This document shows, piece by piece, positions 26,228-34,239 of a stretch of DNA of 64,000 bases. The notes beneath the pieces were generated by a model. That model had not been told where the DNA came from. It saw nothing but the letters and a program-made list of their open reading frames with translations, and ran no database searches. How positions within the stretch are numbered: position 1 is the stretch's first letter; every line of letters begins with the position of its first letter. Origin of the DNA: Sphingomonas caseinilytica (lineage in GTDB: Bacteria > Pseudomonadota > Alphaproteobacteria > Sphingomonadales > Sphingomonadaceae); NCBI RefSeq assembly GCF_023516455.1, contig NZ_JAMGBA010000001.1, forward strand, positions 868,001 to 932,000, given 5' to 3'. A program made the translations under genes and the position numbers.

Positions 26228-27238
26228 ATGCGCGTCGCGATGCTCAGCTCGATCAGCTGGCGGACCCCGCCCCGCGCCTATGGCCCGTGGGAGTTGGTCA
26301 CCAGCCTTCTGACCGAAGCGCTTGTCGAACGCGGCGTCGATGTCACCCTGTTCGCCACGCTGGACAGCCTGACCAAGGGCAAGCTCGATGGCGTCGTCCC
26401 GACGGGCTATTCGGAGGACCCGGCCCTCAACGCCAAGGCGTGGGAAGCGCTGCACATCGCGCATTTGTTCGAGCGCGCGGGCGAATTCGACCTGATCCAT
26501 AACCAGGCGGACTTCATGCCGCTGATCTTTGCGGACATGGTCGACACGCCGATCGTGACCACCATCCACGGCTTTTCATCGCCGAGCATCCTGCCGGTCT
26601 ATCAGCGCTACAACGACCGCTCCGCCTATGTCGCGATCAGCGACGCCGACCGCGATCCGTCGCTGCGTTATGCGGCGACCATCCACCACGGGATTCCGAT
26701 CGACGAGTTCCCGTTCCACGCCGAGGGCAGCGACGATCTGCTGTTCTTCGGCCGCTTCCACACAGACAAGGGGGCCGGCGAGGCGATCCGCGCCGCCCGC
26801 GCGGCTGGGCGCAAGCTGGTCATGGCCGGTCTCATCCAGGACACCGACTATTTCGCGCGAGAGGCAGCGCCGTTCATCGACGATCGCAACGTTGAATATC
26901 GAGGCGTGCTGGGCGGCACAGACCGGACGACGGCGCTGGGCTCGGCCTATGCGATGCTCCACCTGATCGGGTTTGAGGAGCCGTTCGGCCTGTCAGTGGT
27001 GGAGGCGATGGCCTGCGGGACGCCGGTGATCGCCTATCGCCGTGGTTCGATGCCGGAACTGATCGAGAATGGCGTAACTGGATTCCTGGTCGACAGCTTC
27101 GACGAGGCGGTGGCGGCTATCGGGCGCGTCGGCGAAATCGACCGGGCAGCATGCCGCCAGGCCGTCGCCGAACGGTTCACGGTCGACCGCATGGCCGACC
27201 GCTATCTGGAGCTTTATCGCCAATTGTTAGGCGGCTGA
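26228..27238 (+). CDS. Glycosyltransferase family 4
   Basis: 336 residues, GT-B fold. N-terminal half begins MRVAMLSSISWRTPPRAYGPWE; the C-terminal donor domain has FEEPFGLSVVEAMACGTPVI, the E-x7-E motif of GT4 enzymes. It probably transfers a sugar from a nucleotide donor. The start is 3 bp after the glucosidase stop, so the two are translationally coupled, which suggests a joint role in glucan or disaccharide metabolism; the acceptor is unknown. Confidence 0.9.
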   Translation: MRVAMLSSISWRTPPRAYGPWELVTSLLTEALVERGVDVTLFATLDSLTKGKLDGVVPTGYSEDPALNAKAWEALHIAHLFERAGEFDLIHNQADFMPLIFADMVDTPIVTTIHGFSSPSILPVYQRYNDRSAYVAISDADRDPSLRYAATIHHGIPIDEFPFHAEGSDDLLFFGRFHTDKGAGEAIRAARAAGRKLVMAGLIQDTDYFAREAAPFIDDRNVEYRGVLGGTDRTTALGSAYAMLHLIGFEEPFGLSVVEAMACGTPVIAYRRGSMPELIENGVTGFLVDSFDEAVAAIGRVGEIDRAACRQAVAERFTVDRMADRYLELYRQLLGG

Positions 27239-27288
27239 CTCATAATCGGAATTTCTGTATGCCATGGCCACGCAAGGGGTGTGTGCCG

Positions 27289-28116
27289 ATGCCGCTGTAC
27301 ATGGATATTCACAACGCGCCCGGCGCGACGGCGGCAGCCCTCGAGGAAGCACATAAGGCGGACCTCGCGGTTCAGCACAAGCATCACGTCAACTGCATCA
27401 AATATTGGCTGAACGAGGAGGCGGGGAAAGTCTTCTGCCTGATCGACGCGCCCAATCCGGAAGCGGCCGCTGCGGTCCATCGCGAAGCCCATGGGCTGAT
27501 GGCCGAGAAGATCATCGAAGTCGACGAGGATATGGCGGACAGCCTGCTCGGTCCGGGCGAGATCAACCGGGCCGGCGCAGCGCTTCTTCCCGGCGAAACC
27601 CACAATGACACCGGGCTTCGGGCCGTCATGTTCACCGATATCGTCGGATCGACCGAGATGACGTCCATTCATGGCGACGAGGTCGCGATCGCCATGCTCG
27701 GGGTGCATGACCATATCGTCCGAATGGAAGTTGGCGGGATGGGCGGGCGCGAGGTCAAGCATACCGGCGACGGGATCATGGCCGCATTCAACTCGGCCGC
27801 CTGCGCGGTGAAGGCCGCATGCGGGATTCACGGAAACCTTGCCAAGCACAACAACGGTGGCACCGATCACCCCGTCATCGTCCGCATCGGGATCAGCGCC
27901 GGCGAGCCGGTCGAGCAGGGCCAGGACCTGTTCGGATCAACTGTACAGCTTGCCGCACGCCTCTGCGCCCAGGCCGAGCCCGGCCAGACCTTGGTGTCGA
28001 ACGTCGTCGCAGACCTCTGCATCGGCAAAAACTTGAAGTTCCTCGACATCGTCGAGTGCCAGCTCAAGGGTTTTTCCGAGCCGATCCACGCCCGGCCGGT
28101 CGAACTCTCCCTCTGA
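27289..28116 (+). CDS. DUF4242 - class III adenylate/guanylate cyclase fusion
   Basis: 275 residues. Residues 1-80 are a DUF4242 domain (MPLYMDIHNAPGATAAALEE, KYWLNEEAGKVFCLIDAP, VHREAHGLMA). Residues 108-275 are a class III nucleotide cyclase domain with both metal aspartates: Asp117 in FTDIVGST and Asp161 in HTGDGIMAAF. It could make cAMP or cGMP from ATP or GTP in response to a ligand bound by DUF4242. No membrane helix is seen. The start at 27289 is set by the domain edge and AAGGGG upstream; ATG 27259 is less likely. Confidence 0.85.
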   Translation: MPLYMDIHNAPGATAAALEEAHKADLAVQHKHHVNCIKYWLNEEAGKVFCLIDAPNPEAAAAVHREAHGLMAEKIIEVDEDMADSLLGPGEINRAGAALLPGETHNDTGLRAVMFTDIVGSTEMTSIHGDEVAIAMLGVHDHIVRMEVGGMGGREVKHTGDGIMAAFNSAACAVKAACGIHGNLAKHNNGGTDHPVIVRIGISAGEPVEQGQDLFGSTVQLAARLCAQAEPGQTLVSNVVADLCIGKNLKFLDIVECQLKGFSEPIHARPVELSL

Positions 28117-28261
28117 TACTTGCCTTTCCCGGGCGTTTCCGCCATAGGCCCGCCCGACCGCCGAGGCCTGCCTCGCGCGGTTGATAATTTTTGAACGACA
28201 GCCGGAGGGGCGCATTGCATGGGGCGAGCGTCAGCGATCGGCCAACATAGGTGCATGGAAC

Positions 28262-28636
28262 ATGCCGCTTTACGAGCATGTTTTCCTCGCGCGTCAGGAT
28301 CTGGCCCAAGCCCAGGTCGATGCGCTCGCGGAAAACGCCACCAAGATCATCGCCGATAACGGCGGCAAGGTGGTCAAGACTGAGAATTGGGGCCTGCGCG
28401 GCCTCGCCTACCGCATCGCCAAGAACCGCAAGGCGCATTACGTCATGCTCGACGTCGATGCCCCGGCACCGGCGATGGCCGAGCTGGAGCGCCAGACCGG
28501 CATCAACGAAGACGTCATCCGCTTCATGACCATCCGCGTCGAAGACCATGAAAAGGGTCCGTCGGCGATGATGCGCAAGCAGGACCGCGATCGTGAACGT
28601 AGCCGCGGCCCGCGCCGCGAAGAGCTGGAGGCCTAA
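28262..28636 (+). CDS. rpsF: 30S ribosomal protein S6
   Basis: 124 residues, beginning [14 protein letters not shown] with the family block [18 protein letters not shown] and a basic C-terminal extension ([13 protein letters not shown]). Part of the small ribosomal subunit, bound next to S18. First gene of rpsF-rpsR-rplI, 3 bp before rpsR. The ATG at 28262 fits the family N-terminus; the 27-codon upstream extension is rejected. Confidence 0.96.
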   Translation: MPLYEHVFLARQDLAQAQVDALAENATKIIADNGGKVVKTENWGLRGLAYRIAKNRKAHYVMLDVDAPAPAMAELERQTGINEDVIRFMTIRVEDHEKGPSAMMRKQDRDRERSRGPRREELEA

Positions 28637-28639
28637 GCG

Positions 28640-28864
28640 ATGGCACGTGCATTCTTCCGCCGCCGCAAGTCCTGCCCCTTCTCGGGCAAGGACGCGCCCC
28701 GCATCGATTACAAGGACGTTCGTCTGCTCCAGGGCTTCGTGTCCGAGCGTGGCAAGATCGTCCCCAGCCGCATCACCGCGGTTTCGGCCAAGAAGCAGCG
28801 TGATCTGGCGAAGGCGATCAAGCGCGCCCGCCACATCGGCCTGCTGCCCTACGTCGTGAAATAA
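28640..28864 (+). CDS. rpsR: 30S ribosomal protein S18
   Basis: 74 residues, the usual length. It has the signature [19 protein letters not shown] and [10 protein letters not shown]18 forms a dimer with S6 in the small subunit platform. It sits between rpsF and rplI, the common bacterial order. Confidence 0.97.
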   Translation: MARAFFRRRKSCPFSGKDAPRIDYKDVRLLQGFVSERGKIVPSRITAVSAKKQRDLAKAIKRARHIGLLPYVVK

Positions 28865-28876
28865 GGAGCAAGGAAC

Positions 28877-29512
28877 ATGGAAGTCATCCTGCTCGAACGC
28901 GTCGAGAAGCTCGGCCAGATCGGCGACATCGTCTCCGTGAAGAACGGTTTCGCGCGCAACTATCTGCTGCCGAACAAGAAGGCGCTCCGCGCCAACGAAG
29001 CCAACAAGAAGGTCTTCGAGGCCAACCGCGCCAAGATCGAAGCTGAAAATGCTTCGAAGCGCTCGGATGCCGAAGCGGCCTCGAAGGGCGTCGACGGCAA
29101 GACGGTACAGCTGATCCGCCAGGCGTCGAACGTCGGTGCGCTCTACGGCTCCGTCAGCGCCCGCGACATCGTCGAGGCGCTCGAGGTCGAAGGCGCCAAG
29201 GTGTCTAAGAGCCAGATCGTGCTCGACCGCCCGATCAAGGCGATCGGCATGCACGAGGTGAAGGTCGCCCTTCACCCCGAGGTCAGCGTGACCATCAAGG
29301 TCAACGTTGCCCGCTCGCCGGAAGAAGCCGAACTGCAGGCGCAGGGCATCGACGTCATGGCGTCGATGTTCGAGCGTGAAGAAGCCGGCTTCACCGAACA
29401 GTTCGATCCGAACGCCGAGCCGGGCACGCTTCCGGAAGACGCAGCCGAGGAGGCTCCGGCCGCCGAAGCTCCGGCAGCGGAAGCTGGCGAAGCCGAGGGC
29501 GAGGAGGCCTAA
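28877..29512 (+). CDS. rplI: 50S ribosomal protein L9
   Basis: 211 residues. The N-terminal domain VILLERVEKLGQIGDIVSVKNG and the long connecting helix are intact, then the C-terminal domain. It carries an extra acidic, alanine-rich tail of about 40 residues (EEAPAAEAPAAEAGEAEGEE), longer than the roughly 150 residues of E. coli L9, a feature common in alphaproteobacteria. AAGGAGCAAGG precedes the ATG. A terminator follows. Confidence 0.97.
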   Translation: MEVILLERVEKLGQIGDIVSVKNGFARNYLLPNKKALRANEANKKVFEANRAKIEAENASKRSDAEAASKGVDGKTVQLIRQASNVGALYGSVSARDIVEALEVEGAKVSKSQIVLDRPIKAIGMHEVKVALHPEVSVTIKVNVARSPEEAELQAQGIDVMASMFEREEAGFTEQFDPNAEPGTLPEDAAEEAPAAEAPAAEAGEAEGEEA

Positions 29513-29539
29513 GCCTCTCGTTCAGCTCGAAAGAAACAA

Positions 29540-29568
29540 GCCGTCGGAGTTCGCTCCGGCGGCTTTTT
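29540..29568 (+). terminator. Intrinsic terminator after rplI
   Basis: GCCGTCGGAG, loop TTCG, CTCCGGCGGC, then TTTTT: a 10-bp stem with one G-T pair. It ends the ribosomal operon. Confidence 0.92.
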
Positions 29569-29765
29569 CTTTGCCCTCGTTTCGGCTCGTCGCATTCGAA
29601 TTTTGGTGGCCGATTTCGAAATGGCGGAATCGCGCCAAAGCGGATGTCGGTTTCCCGACCCGATCTTCCATTCGTCGCATTGCGCGCGCCCGGCGTGGAA
29701 CGGAGCGACCGCTCATCAGCTTATCGATTCAAGAGCGTGGGGTCAGATCTTGAGGAGGTTTATCG

Positions 29766-30122
29766 ATGGCTAACGATCAAGAGCGGAACCCAAGCTCCGA
29801 GCGGGACATCAGCAAGTCGCAATCGCAGCAGCAACCGCAAGCCCAGTCCGGCGAGCAGCGCGAAACCGGCGAAAAGTCCCGTGAGTTCGAAACCGGTCAG
29901 GAAGGCCAGCAGGAATTCGCGCAGGATCAGGGCGGATCGCCCGATGAAGGTACGCAGGGCGATACGCTCACCCAGCAGCGCACGGACGTCGAAGGCGCAG
30001 CCAGCGGCACGCCCGAGAGCGGTGAGGCCGAGAGCGGCTTCGTCGGTTCAAAGGGCGAGCAGGACAGCAGCAGCGAGCTGGTCGACGAAGAGGAAGACCA
30101 GCGCAAGTCCGACGGCGAGTAA
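29766..30122 (+). CDS. Small acidic, Gln/Glu/Ser-rich disordered protein
   Basis: 118 residues, no hydrophobic core: almost all Glu, Gln, Ser, Gly, Asp, Thr and Lys (QSQQQPQAQSGEQRETGEKS, then SELVDEEEDQRKSDG). No domain is recognised. The low-complexity hydrophilic make-up resembles hydrophilin or stress proteins, which is inference only. The gene is real by its own criteria: GAGGAGG lies 9 bases before ATG and a terminator follows the stop. It stands alone. Confidence 0.75.
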   Translation: MANDQERNPSSERDISKSQSQQQPQAQSGEQRETGEKSREFETGQEGQQEFAQDQGGSPDEGTQGDTLTQQRTDVEGAASGTPESGEAESGFVGSKGEQDSSSELVDEEEDQRKSDGE

Positions 30123-30142
30123 TTCCAACTCCAACCAAACAA

Positions 30143-30167
30143 GGGTCGCGCTTCGGCGCGGCCCTTT
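30143..30167 (+). terminator. Terminator after disordered-protein gene
   Basis: GGGTCGCGC, loop TTCG, GCGCGGCCC, then TTTCTT: a 9-bp stem with one G-T pair. It lies between convergent genes; on the minus strand the flank CTTGTT is a weaker T-rich tail. Confidence 0.85.
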
Positions 30168-30169
30168 CT

Positions 30170-30817
30170 TTATGCGGACTCCCTGGCCAGGAACGCCGCT
30201 TCGCGCTCGACGTAGCGGGTGAAGCTTGGCCGCGAGAGGATTCCGGCGACATAGCGCGTGACCCGCGGGTAGCGTCCTTCGTCGATCGCCACTTGGCAGT
30301 GGCTGAAGTTGGCGAACGGCCCGGCAACCGAAATGTCAGCCAGGGTCAGGCGGTCCCCGACCAGATAGCCGCTGTCGGGGATGACACCCTCAAGATAGTC
30401 GAGCAGCGGCGGAAGCTCGTCTCGCTCCGCCGCTTCGGCCGCGGACAAATCGCCCTCGCGGCCAAGGAAGCGCGGCGCTACCACCTTGTTGAAGAAGATC
30501 TTCGCACCGCAGGCGAACAGCAACGTGTCGGCAAATTCGTCGAACCAGATCACCCTGCCCCGCGCCCTCGGCTCGGCCGGGATCAGCTCCGGCTCCGGAT
30601 ATTTTGCCTCGAGATAGTGGATTATCGCGCTGGAGTCGGAGAGCAAATAGTCGCCGTCGGCCAAAGCCGGCATCTTCTTGAACGGGCTTGCCGCGCAAAA
30701 CTCCGGCGTAGGATTTGGAAACCCGGTCTGCTGGAGGTCGAGTTCAATCCCCTTTTCCGCCGCATAGGCCGCCACCTTGCGAACGAACGGCGACATGGTT
30801 GAGCCGTAAAGGATCAT
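30170..30817 (-). CDS. Glutathione S-transferase family protein
   Basis: 215 residues. Thioredoxin-like N-terminal domain beginning MILYGSTMSPFVRKV, with the cis-proline and glutathione-binding region KKMPALADGDYLLSDSSAII, and an all-helical C-terminal domain with LTLADISVAG. Likely conjugates glutathione to electrophiles. ATG 30817 is chosen since GAGGAG lies 7 bases upstream; the GTG at 30832 overlaps that site. Substrate unknown. Confidence 0.9.
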   Translation of the reverse strand: MILYGSTMSPFVRKVAAYAAEKGIELDLQQTGFPNPTPEFCAASPFKKMPALADGDYLLSDSSAIIHYLEAKYPEPELIPAEPRARGRVIWFDEFADTLLFACGAKIFFNKVVAPRFLGREGDLSAAEAAERDELPPLLDYLEGVIPDSGYLVGDRLTLADISVAGPFANFSHCQVAIDEGRYPRVTRYVAGILSRPSFTRYVEREAAFLARESA

Positions 30818-30887
30818 CGGATCACTCCTCACTGCTTAAGGTCACAAAGGTCACAAAGGTCTCAAGGAGAGGCGCCTTTTCGGCCAG

Positions 30888-31391
30888 TCAGTGTGACTTT
30901 ATCCGGTAGTAGTCGGCGACGCGGTCCAGCGCCAGCCCAAGGACAAGCTTGCCCGCACGAGCCGGCCAGCCGAGGGCCGTCTCGGCGTCGCGCATTCCTT
31001 CGCCGGCGCAGACTACCCGCCATAATATGTCGGAGAGACCGGGCCCGGCCGCGGCCACTGCCGTTTCGAACCTTTTCTTCGCGTCGAGTTGCGACGAGCT
31101 GAGGTCGACCCGCTCGGCTGAACCCCCACGACTGCGTGAAACCGGCGCAGCGTCCCATGACATGGTCACGCGCTGCCCCAGCTGAGCGCGCTCCCAATCG
31201 GCGCGCAGCCGTTCCCCGGCATCAAACTGGCGCTGATTCACATGGCCCCGGGCGAACAGCCAGCCCAACGGGCTTTCGGCCAGGTTCATGGTGACGGAGC
31301 GGGCGGGACGCTGCCCCTTTCTGGTGTGCGCATCGCCGACGATCGCGCGCTCCACCAGCAATCGCGACGGTCGTGCCTGGGTTTCCTTCAT
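30888..31391 (-). CDS. DUF6456 domain protein
   Basis: 167 residues. The C-terminal part (LDAKKRFETAVAAAGPGLSD, ILWRVVCAGEGMRDAE, LGWPARAGKLVLGLALDRVA) matches DUF6456, found in alphaproteobacteria and often linked to regulators; biochemical role unknown. The start at 31391 has AGGAGGG upstream. It is divergent from an XRE regulator with a shared 103-bp promoter region, so the regulator probably controls it. Confidence 0.8.
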   Translation of the reverse strand: MKETQARPSRLLVERAIVGDAHTRKGQRPARSVTMNLAESPLGWLFARGHVNQRQFDAGERLRADWERAQLGQRVTMSWDAAPVSRSRGGSAERVDLSSSQLDAKKRFETAVAAAGPGLSDILWRVVCAGEGMRDAETALGWPARAGKLVLGLALDRVADYYRIKSH

Positions 31392-31425
31392 TTTCCCTCC
31401 TGATGAATTCGAGTCGATTTTTCCT

Positions 31426-31455
31426 TGCCACACAGGAGAATCTGTAGGACAGGCA
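31426..31455. promoter_or_regulatory. Candidate operator in divergent DUF6456/XRE gap
   Basis: TGCC (31426-31429) and GGCA (31452-31455) frame an inner dyad CTGTAGGACAG at 31442-31452. The dyad in an AT-rich divergent gap next to an XRE gene suggests a binding site for that regulator. No promoter hexamers were assigned. Confidence 0.4.
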
Positions 31456-31494
31456 AAAAACCACATTGGTTAGTATGCGTATTGGAACTGATCC

Positions 31495-32058
31495 ATGATC
31501 ACTCGAATTCGCGAAGTTCGCCGCGCCCGCGGAATGACGCTGGATGAGGTCGCCAAGGCCTGCGTCCCGCCGACAACGCCGCAGACGATCGGACGGCTTG
31601 AAACCGGCACGCGTACGGTATCGGTCAGCTGGCTCAACCGCATTGCGGAAGCGCTTCGCGTCGATGCGGCGGACCTCGTCGACTATCCCGACCATGGCGA
31701 GCTCCCGGTGATTGCAGTGCTCGGAGCGAATGGAGCGAGCGCGCCCAAGAAACAGGCCCTGGTCGTTCCGCCGCGCCCCGCCGGAAGCCAAGTAGCGATG
31801 ACCGTTGCGACCAGCGTCGGCGACTATCGCGCCGGCGACGAGATCTGGTGCGAACGGCTGGAGCCCGAGGACTTCGTGCATGCGCTGAACCGCGACGTGC
31901 TGGTACCGCGTCCCGCCGGACGCTTCCTGTTCGGCCGCTTGATCGGCCGTGAAGACGGGAAGCTCCACCTTCTGCCTCCGGGCGCCGGCGGCCGGCAAAG
32001 TGTCGTCGCCGATCCGCCTTGGGCAGCGGTCGCAGTCAAGCTGGTACGGGTTCTGTAA
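31495..32058 (+). CDS. XRE-family helix-turn-helix regulator
   Basis: 187 residues. Residues 1-60 form an XRE helix-turn-helix (IREVRRARGMTLDEVAKACV, PQTIGRLETGTRTVSVSWL, IAEALRVDAADL). The remaining 120 residues are a beta-rich domain resembling S24-type peptidase/repressor C-terminal halves, without a recognisable Ser-Lys pair. It likely represses itself and the divergent DUF6456 gene. The following PLP enzyme starts 63 bp later on the same strand. Confidence 0.85.
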   Translation: MITRIREVRRARGMTLDEVAKACVPPTTPQTIGRLETGTRTVSVSWLNRIAEALRVDAADLVDYPDHGELPVIAVLGANGASAPKKQALVVPPRPAGSQVAMTVATSVGDYRAGDEIWCERLEPEDFVHALNRDVLVPRPAGRFLFGRLIGREDGKLHLLPPGAGGRQSVVADPPWAAVAVKLVRVL

Positions 32059-32121
32059 CGCCCCCCTGCTCGGGAAGATTGCGGATGGCTCGGCTGCCAA
32101 TGGCACTTATGGTGCCACGGC

Positions 32122-33192
32122 ATGACGAACGACACTCAGCGGCGAGCCTGGAACAATCGGGCGGTCCACCTCATCGATGCGGACTATAACCGGACGTCGG
32201 ATACGCATCTCATCCTCCACCGTTTCCTCGCCGGCCCGGAAATCCGGCTCTATCTCAAGGACGAGTCCAGTCACCCGACGGGCAGCCTGAAACACCGGCT
32301 GGCGCGGTCCCTGTTCCTTTACGGCCTATGCAACGACTGGATCGGGCCGGACACGACGATCGTCGAGGCCTCCAGCGGATCGACCGCCGTGTCCGAAGCC
32401 TATTTTGCCCGGATGCTCGGCCTCCGCTTCATCGCCGTCGTGCCGCGGTCGGTCGCCGCCGCGAAGATCGACCTCATCCGCTTCCAGGGCGGCGAGATCC
32501 ACTATGTCGACAATCCTGCCGACGTTTACGACGAGTCCGCGCGCCTCGCCCGGGAGACCGGCGGTCATTATATGGATCAGTTCACCTACGCCGAGCGGGC
32601 GACCGACTGGCGCGGCAACAACAATATCGCCGAATCCATCTTCAGCCAGCTCGAGGCGGAACCTCAGCCCATTCCAGAGTGGATCGTCTGCGGAGCCGGG
32701 ACTGGCGGGACATCGGCCACCATCGGCCGGTTCATCCGTTACCAGGAGCTGCACACACGGCTGTGCGTCGCGGATCCTGAAGCATCGATATTCCACCGCC
32801 ATTACGCCGATCGAAGCGTGACGAGCCTTCCGGCCAACACTCATCCGAGCTGCATCGAAGGGATTGGTCGGCCACGGGTAGAGCCGTCGTTCATACCTTC
32901 CATCGTCGATCGGATGATCTCGGTCAGCGATGCACAAAGCGTCGCCGCGACGCGCCTCATCTCCGAACGCCTGGGGCGCCGCGTTGGCGGTTCGACAGGA
33001 ACCAACATCTGGGCCTGCGTTCAGCTGATCTCCGAAATGATCGAGGACAAGGTCGACGGATCGGTCGTGACGCTGATTTGCGACAACGGCGATCGCTACA
33101 TGGACACTTATTTTTCCGACGACTGGCTGGCCACGACGGGGATCGACTGGCGCCCGGAATATGAGCGGCTGCGAGAGCTAACGGGCTCCTGA
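32122..33192 (+). CDS. PLP-dependent cysteine synthase/desulfhydrase-like enzyme (Cds1-type)
   Basis: 356 residues of the fold type II PLP family. The Schiff-base lysine is Lys57 in HPTGSLKHR; the phosphate-binding motif is [13 protein letters not shown] and the asparagine region [13 protein letters not shown] follows. Sequence pattern fits the Cds1 L-cysteine desulfhydrase type, which releases H2S from cysteine, rather than CysK or CysM. The distinction from cysteine synthase is by eye and uncertain. It is downstream of the XRE regulator and may be in the same transcript. Confidence 0.8.
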   Translation: MTNDTQRRAWNNRAVHLIDADYNRTSDTHLILHRFLAGPEIRLYLKDESSHPTGSLKHRLARSLFLYGLCNDWIGPDTTIVEASSGSTAVSEAYFARMLGLRFIAVVPRSVAAAKIDLIRFQGGEIHYVDNPADVYDESARLARETGGHYMDQFTYAERATDWRGNNNIAESIFSQLEAEPQPIPEWIVCGAGTGGTSATIGRFIRYQELHTRLCVADPEASIFHRHYADRSVTSLPANTHPSCIEGIGRPRVEPSFIPSIVDRMISVSDAQSVAATRLISERLGRRVGGSTGTNIWACVQLISEMIEDKVDGSVVTLICDNGDRYMDTYFSDDWLATTGIDWRPEYERLRELTGS

Positions 33193-33220
33193 AATTCGAA
33201 GCCGGGCTGGCACCTAAGCT

Positions 33221-33288
33221 AATGGCAGCTTTCGACCCATTGCGGTCATTAGAGTTAAGGCCGCTTAGCGCCCATAGCGGACGATTGA
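33221..33288. repeat. Dispersed hairpin repeat, copies 2a/2b (degenerate)
   Basis: GCAGCTTTCGACCCATTGCG followed at once by a second partial unit, CGCCCATAGCGGACGATT. Same core as the copies at 12829 and 37409, but diverged. Confidence 0.6.
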
Positions 33289-33335
33289 CTGCGACCCGAG
33301 GTTTCTCAAAATCAGCCGTCCTGGGCTTTCTGGCC

Positions 33336-33370
33336 AATCGCCGCATTCGACCCATGGCGTTCGTCAGGTT
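33336..33370. repeat. Dispersed hairpin repeat, copy 3 (degenerate)
   Basis: AATCGCCGCATTCGACCCAT then GGCGTTCGTCAGG. It overlaps the 3' end of the small ORF at 33369 by two bases. Confidence 0.5.
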
Positions 33371-33551
33371 AGGCAGCGGGCCTCAGCTTCAAGTCTTGGG
33401 CAAGCCTATGGCAACGTGAACATAGGTCGTCATCGCTCGGCGGATCCTTGCGGATTGCGAATGTCCTTGTCGGGAAGGACTCACAGTCAGGGTGCCGATG
33501 CCAAAGGTCGTTCTTACGCTTGCTGGCTACGCCACGACGATACTCAACCAT
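33369..33551 (-). CDS. Small conserved-looking Cys/His protein
   Basis: 60 residues with a possible zinc-ribbon set: WHRHPDCESF and DDDLCSRCHRL (His, Cys, then CxxC). I recall similar short proteins of unknown function ending in a DGxLCxxC motif, which supports it. A GGGGG run lies 8 bases before the ATG. It is the first gene of the accessory region that follows. Function unknown. Confidence 0.45.
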   Translation of the reverse strand: MVEYRRGVASKRKNDLWHRHPDCESFPTRTFAIRKDPPSDDDLCSRCHRLAQDLKLRPAA

Positions 33552-33698
33552 AGAGCGCCCCCGCCAGATCTGACTCCGGCGTGCTTTGCGTGCCTCGCGC
33601 TGCGAGGAGGAAGGTCATGGCGGCGACCATGCTTGCTAATGGCAGGCGCTCTGTCATTTCTGGGTCCTCGGTGGCGTCGATCATGACATGCGGCTGGA

Positions 33699-34178
33699 TC
33701 AGCGGAACGCCGTCAGATCTCGCGGCTCGATTCCATTTGCTTCGCAGTAGGCGAGATAGCGCTGAAGGCCGGTCTTCCAGTTCTCGATGGCCAGCACATT
33801 GTCATTTTCGTCCATGAACACCAGGTCGCCGACCACGATCACGAAGGTCAGCACATATCCGCTGTCGCCTTCGACATTGACGACCTCCGGCGTGTGGGCC
33901 GACGCAGCGGTCTCGAACACCACGCTGCCCGGCCGGGCGACCCAGTCGTGCTCCTTGTATTTCCAGCTCCCCTCGATCGTATAGACGATGACTGTGCCGC
34001 TATGGTGGTGCCTGGGGAGCTGCATGTCGGCCGGCGCCTTCATCAGCACGATGAACTCACCCCGGATCGGGTCGAGCTTGAAATATTTCAGGAAGACATT
34101 GTCCGCATAGGGCGTGAACGGGACCCACGGCAGTGGGTCGCCGTCGATGACGCCAGTGTCGATCTGTTCGTAAAGCAT
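33699..34178 (-). CDS. Cupin of 2,4'-dihydroxyacetophenone dioxygenase type
   Basis: 159 residues, one cupin domain with metal-binding histidines in LPRHHHSGTVIVYTIEGSW and a second motif SAHTPEVV. The overall pattern (QIDTGVIDGDPLPWVPFTPY at the start) fits cupins annotated as 2,4'-dihydroxyacetophenone dioxygenases, which cleave the C-C bond of aryl ketones with oxygen. Substrate is inferred from family only. It is downstream of a TauD-type dioxygenase and a hydrolase on the same strand, suggesting one degradation pathway. Confidence 0.72.
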   Translation of the reverse strand: MLYEQIDTGVIDGDPLPWVPFTPYADNVFLKYFKLDPIRGEFIVLMKAPADMQLPRHHHSGTVIVYTIEGSWKYKEHDWVARPGSVVFETAASAHTPEVVNVEGDSGYVLTFVIVVGDLVFMDENDNVLAIENWKTGLQRYLAYCEANGIEPRDLTAFR

Positions 34179-34239
34179 ATATAGTCACTTTCGGCTTGCT
34201 TGAGAGGCGATGCGCGACCGCCGCCGGGAGATGGAATAA

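Larger units (their letters stand above)
33193..33698. other. Spacer with repeat copies and one small ORF
   Basis: About 500 bp between the PLP enzyme and the cupin gene. It holds two degenerate copies of the GCTTTCCACCC repeat (33221-33288 and 33336-33370) and one short minus-strand ORF at 33369-33551. I see no promoter or other element in the rest. Confidence 0.6.

Noticed and set aside
28064-29275. 403-codon minus-strand ORF
   Set aside because: Antisense to rpsF-rpsR-rplI, which are certain.
29697-29740. Possible EcfG general-stress promoter (GGAAC near 29697)
   Set aside because: GGAAC is present, but at spacings of 16-18 bases there is no CGTT; the match is too weak to report as a site.
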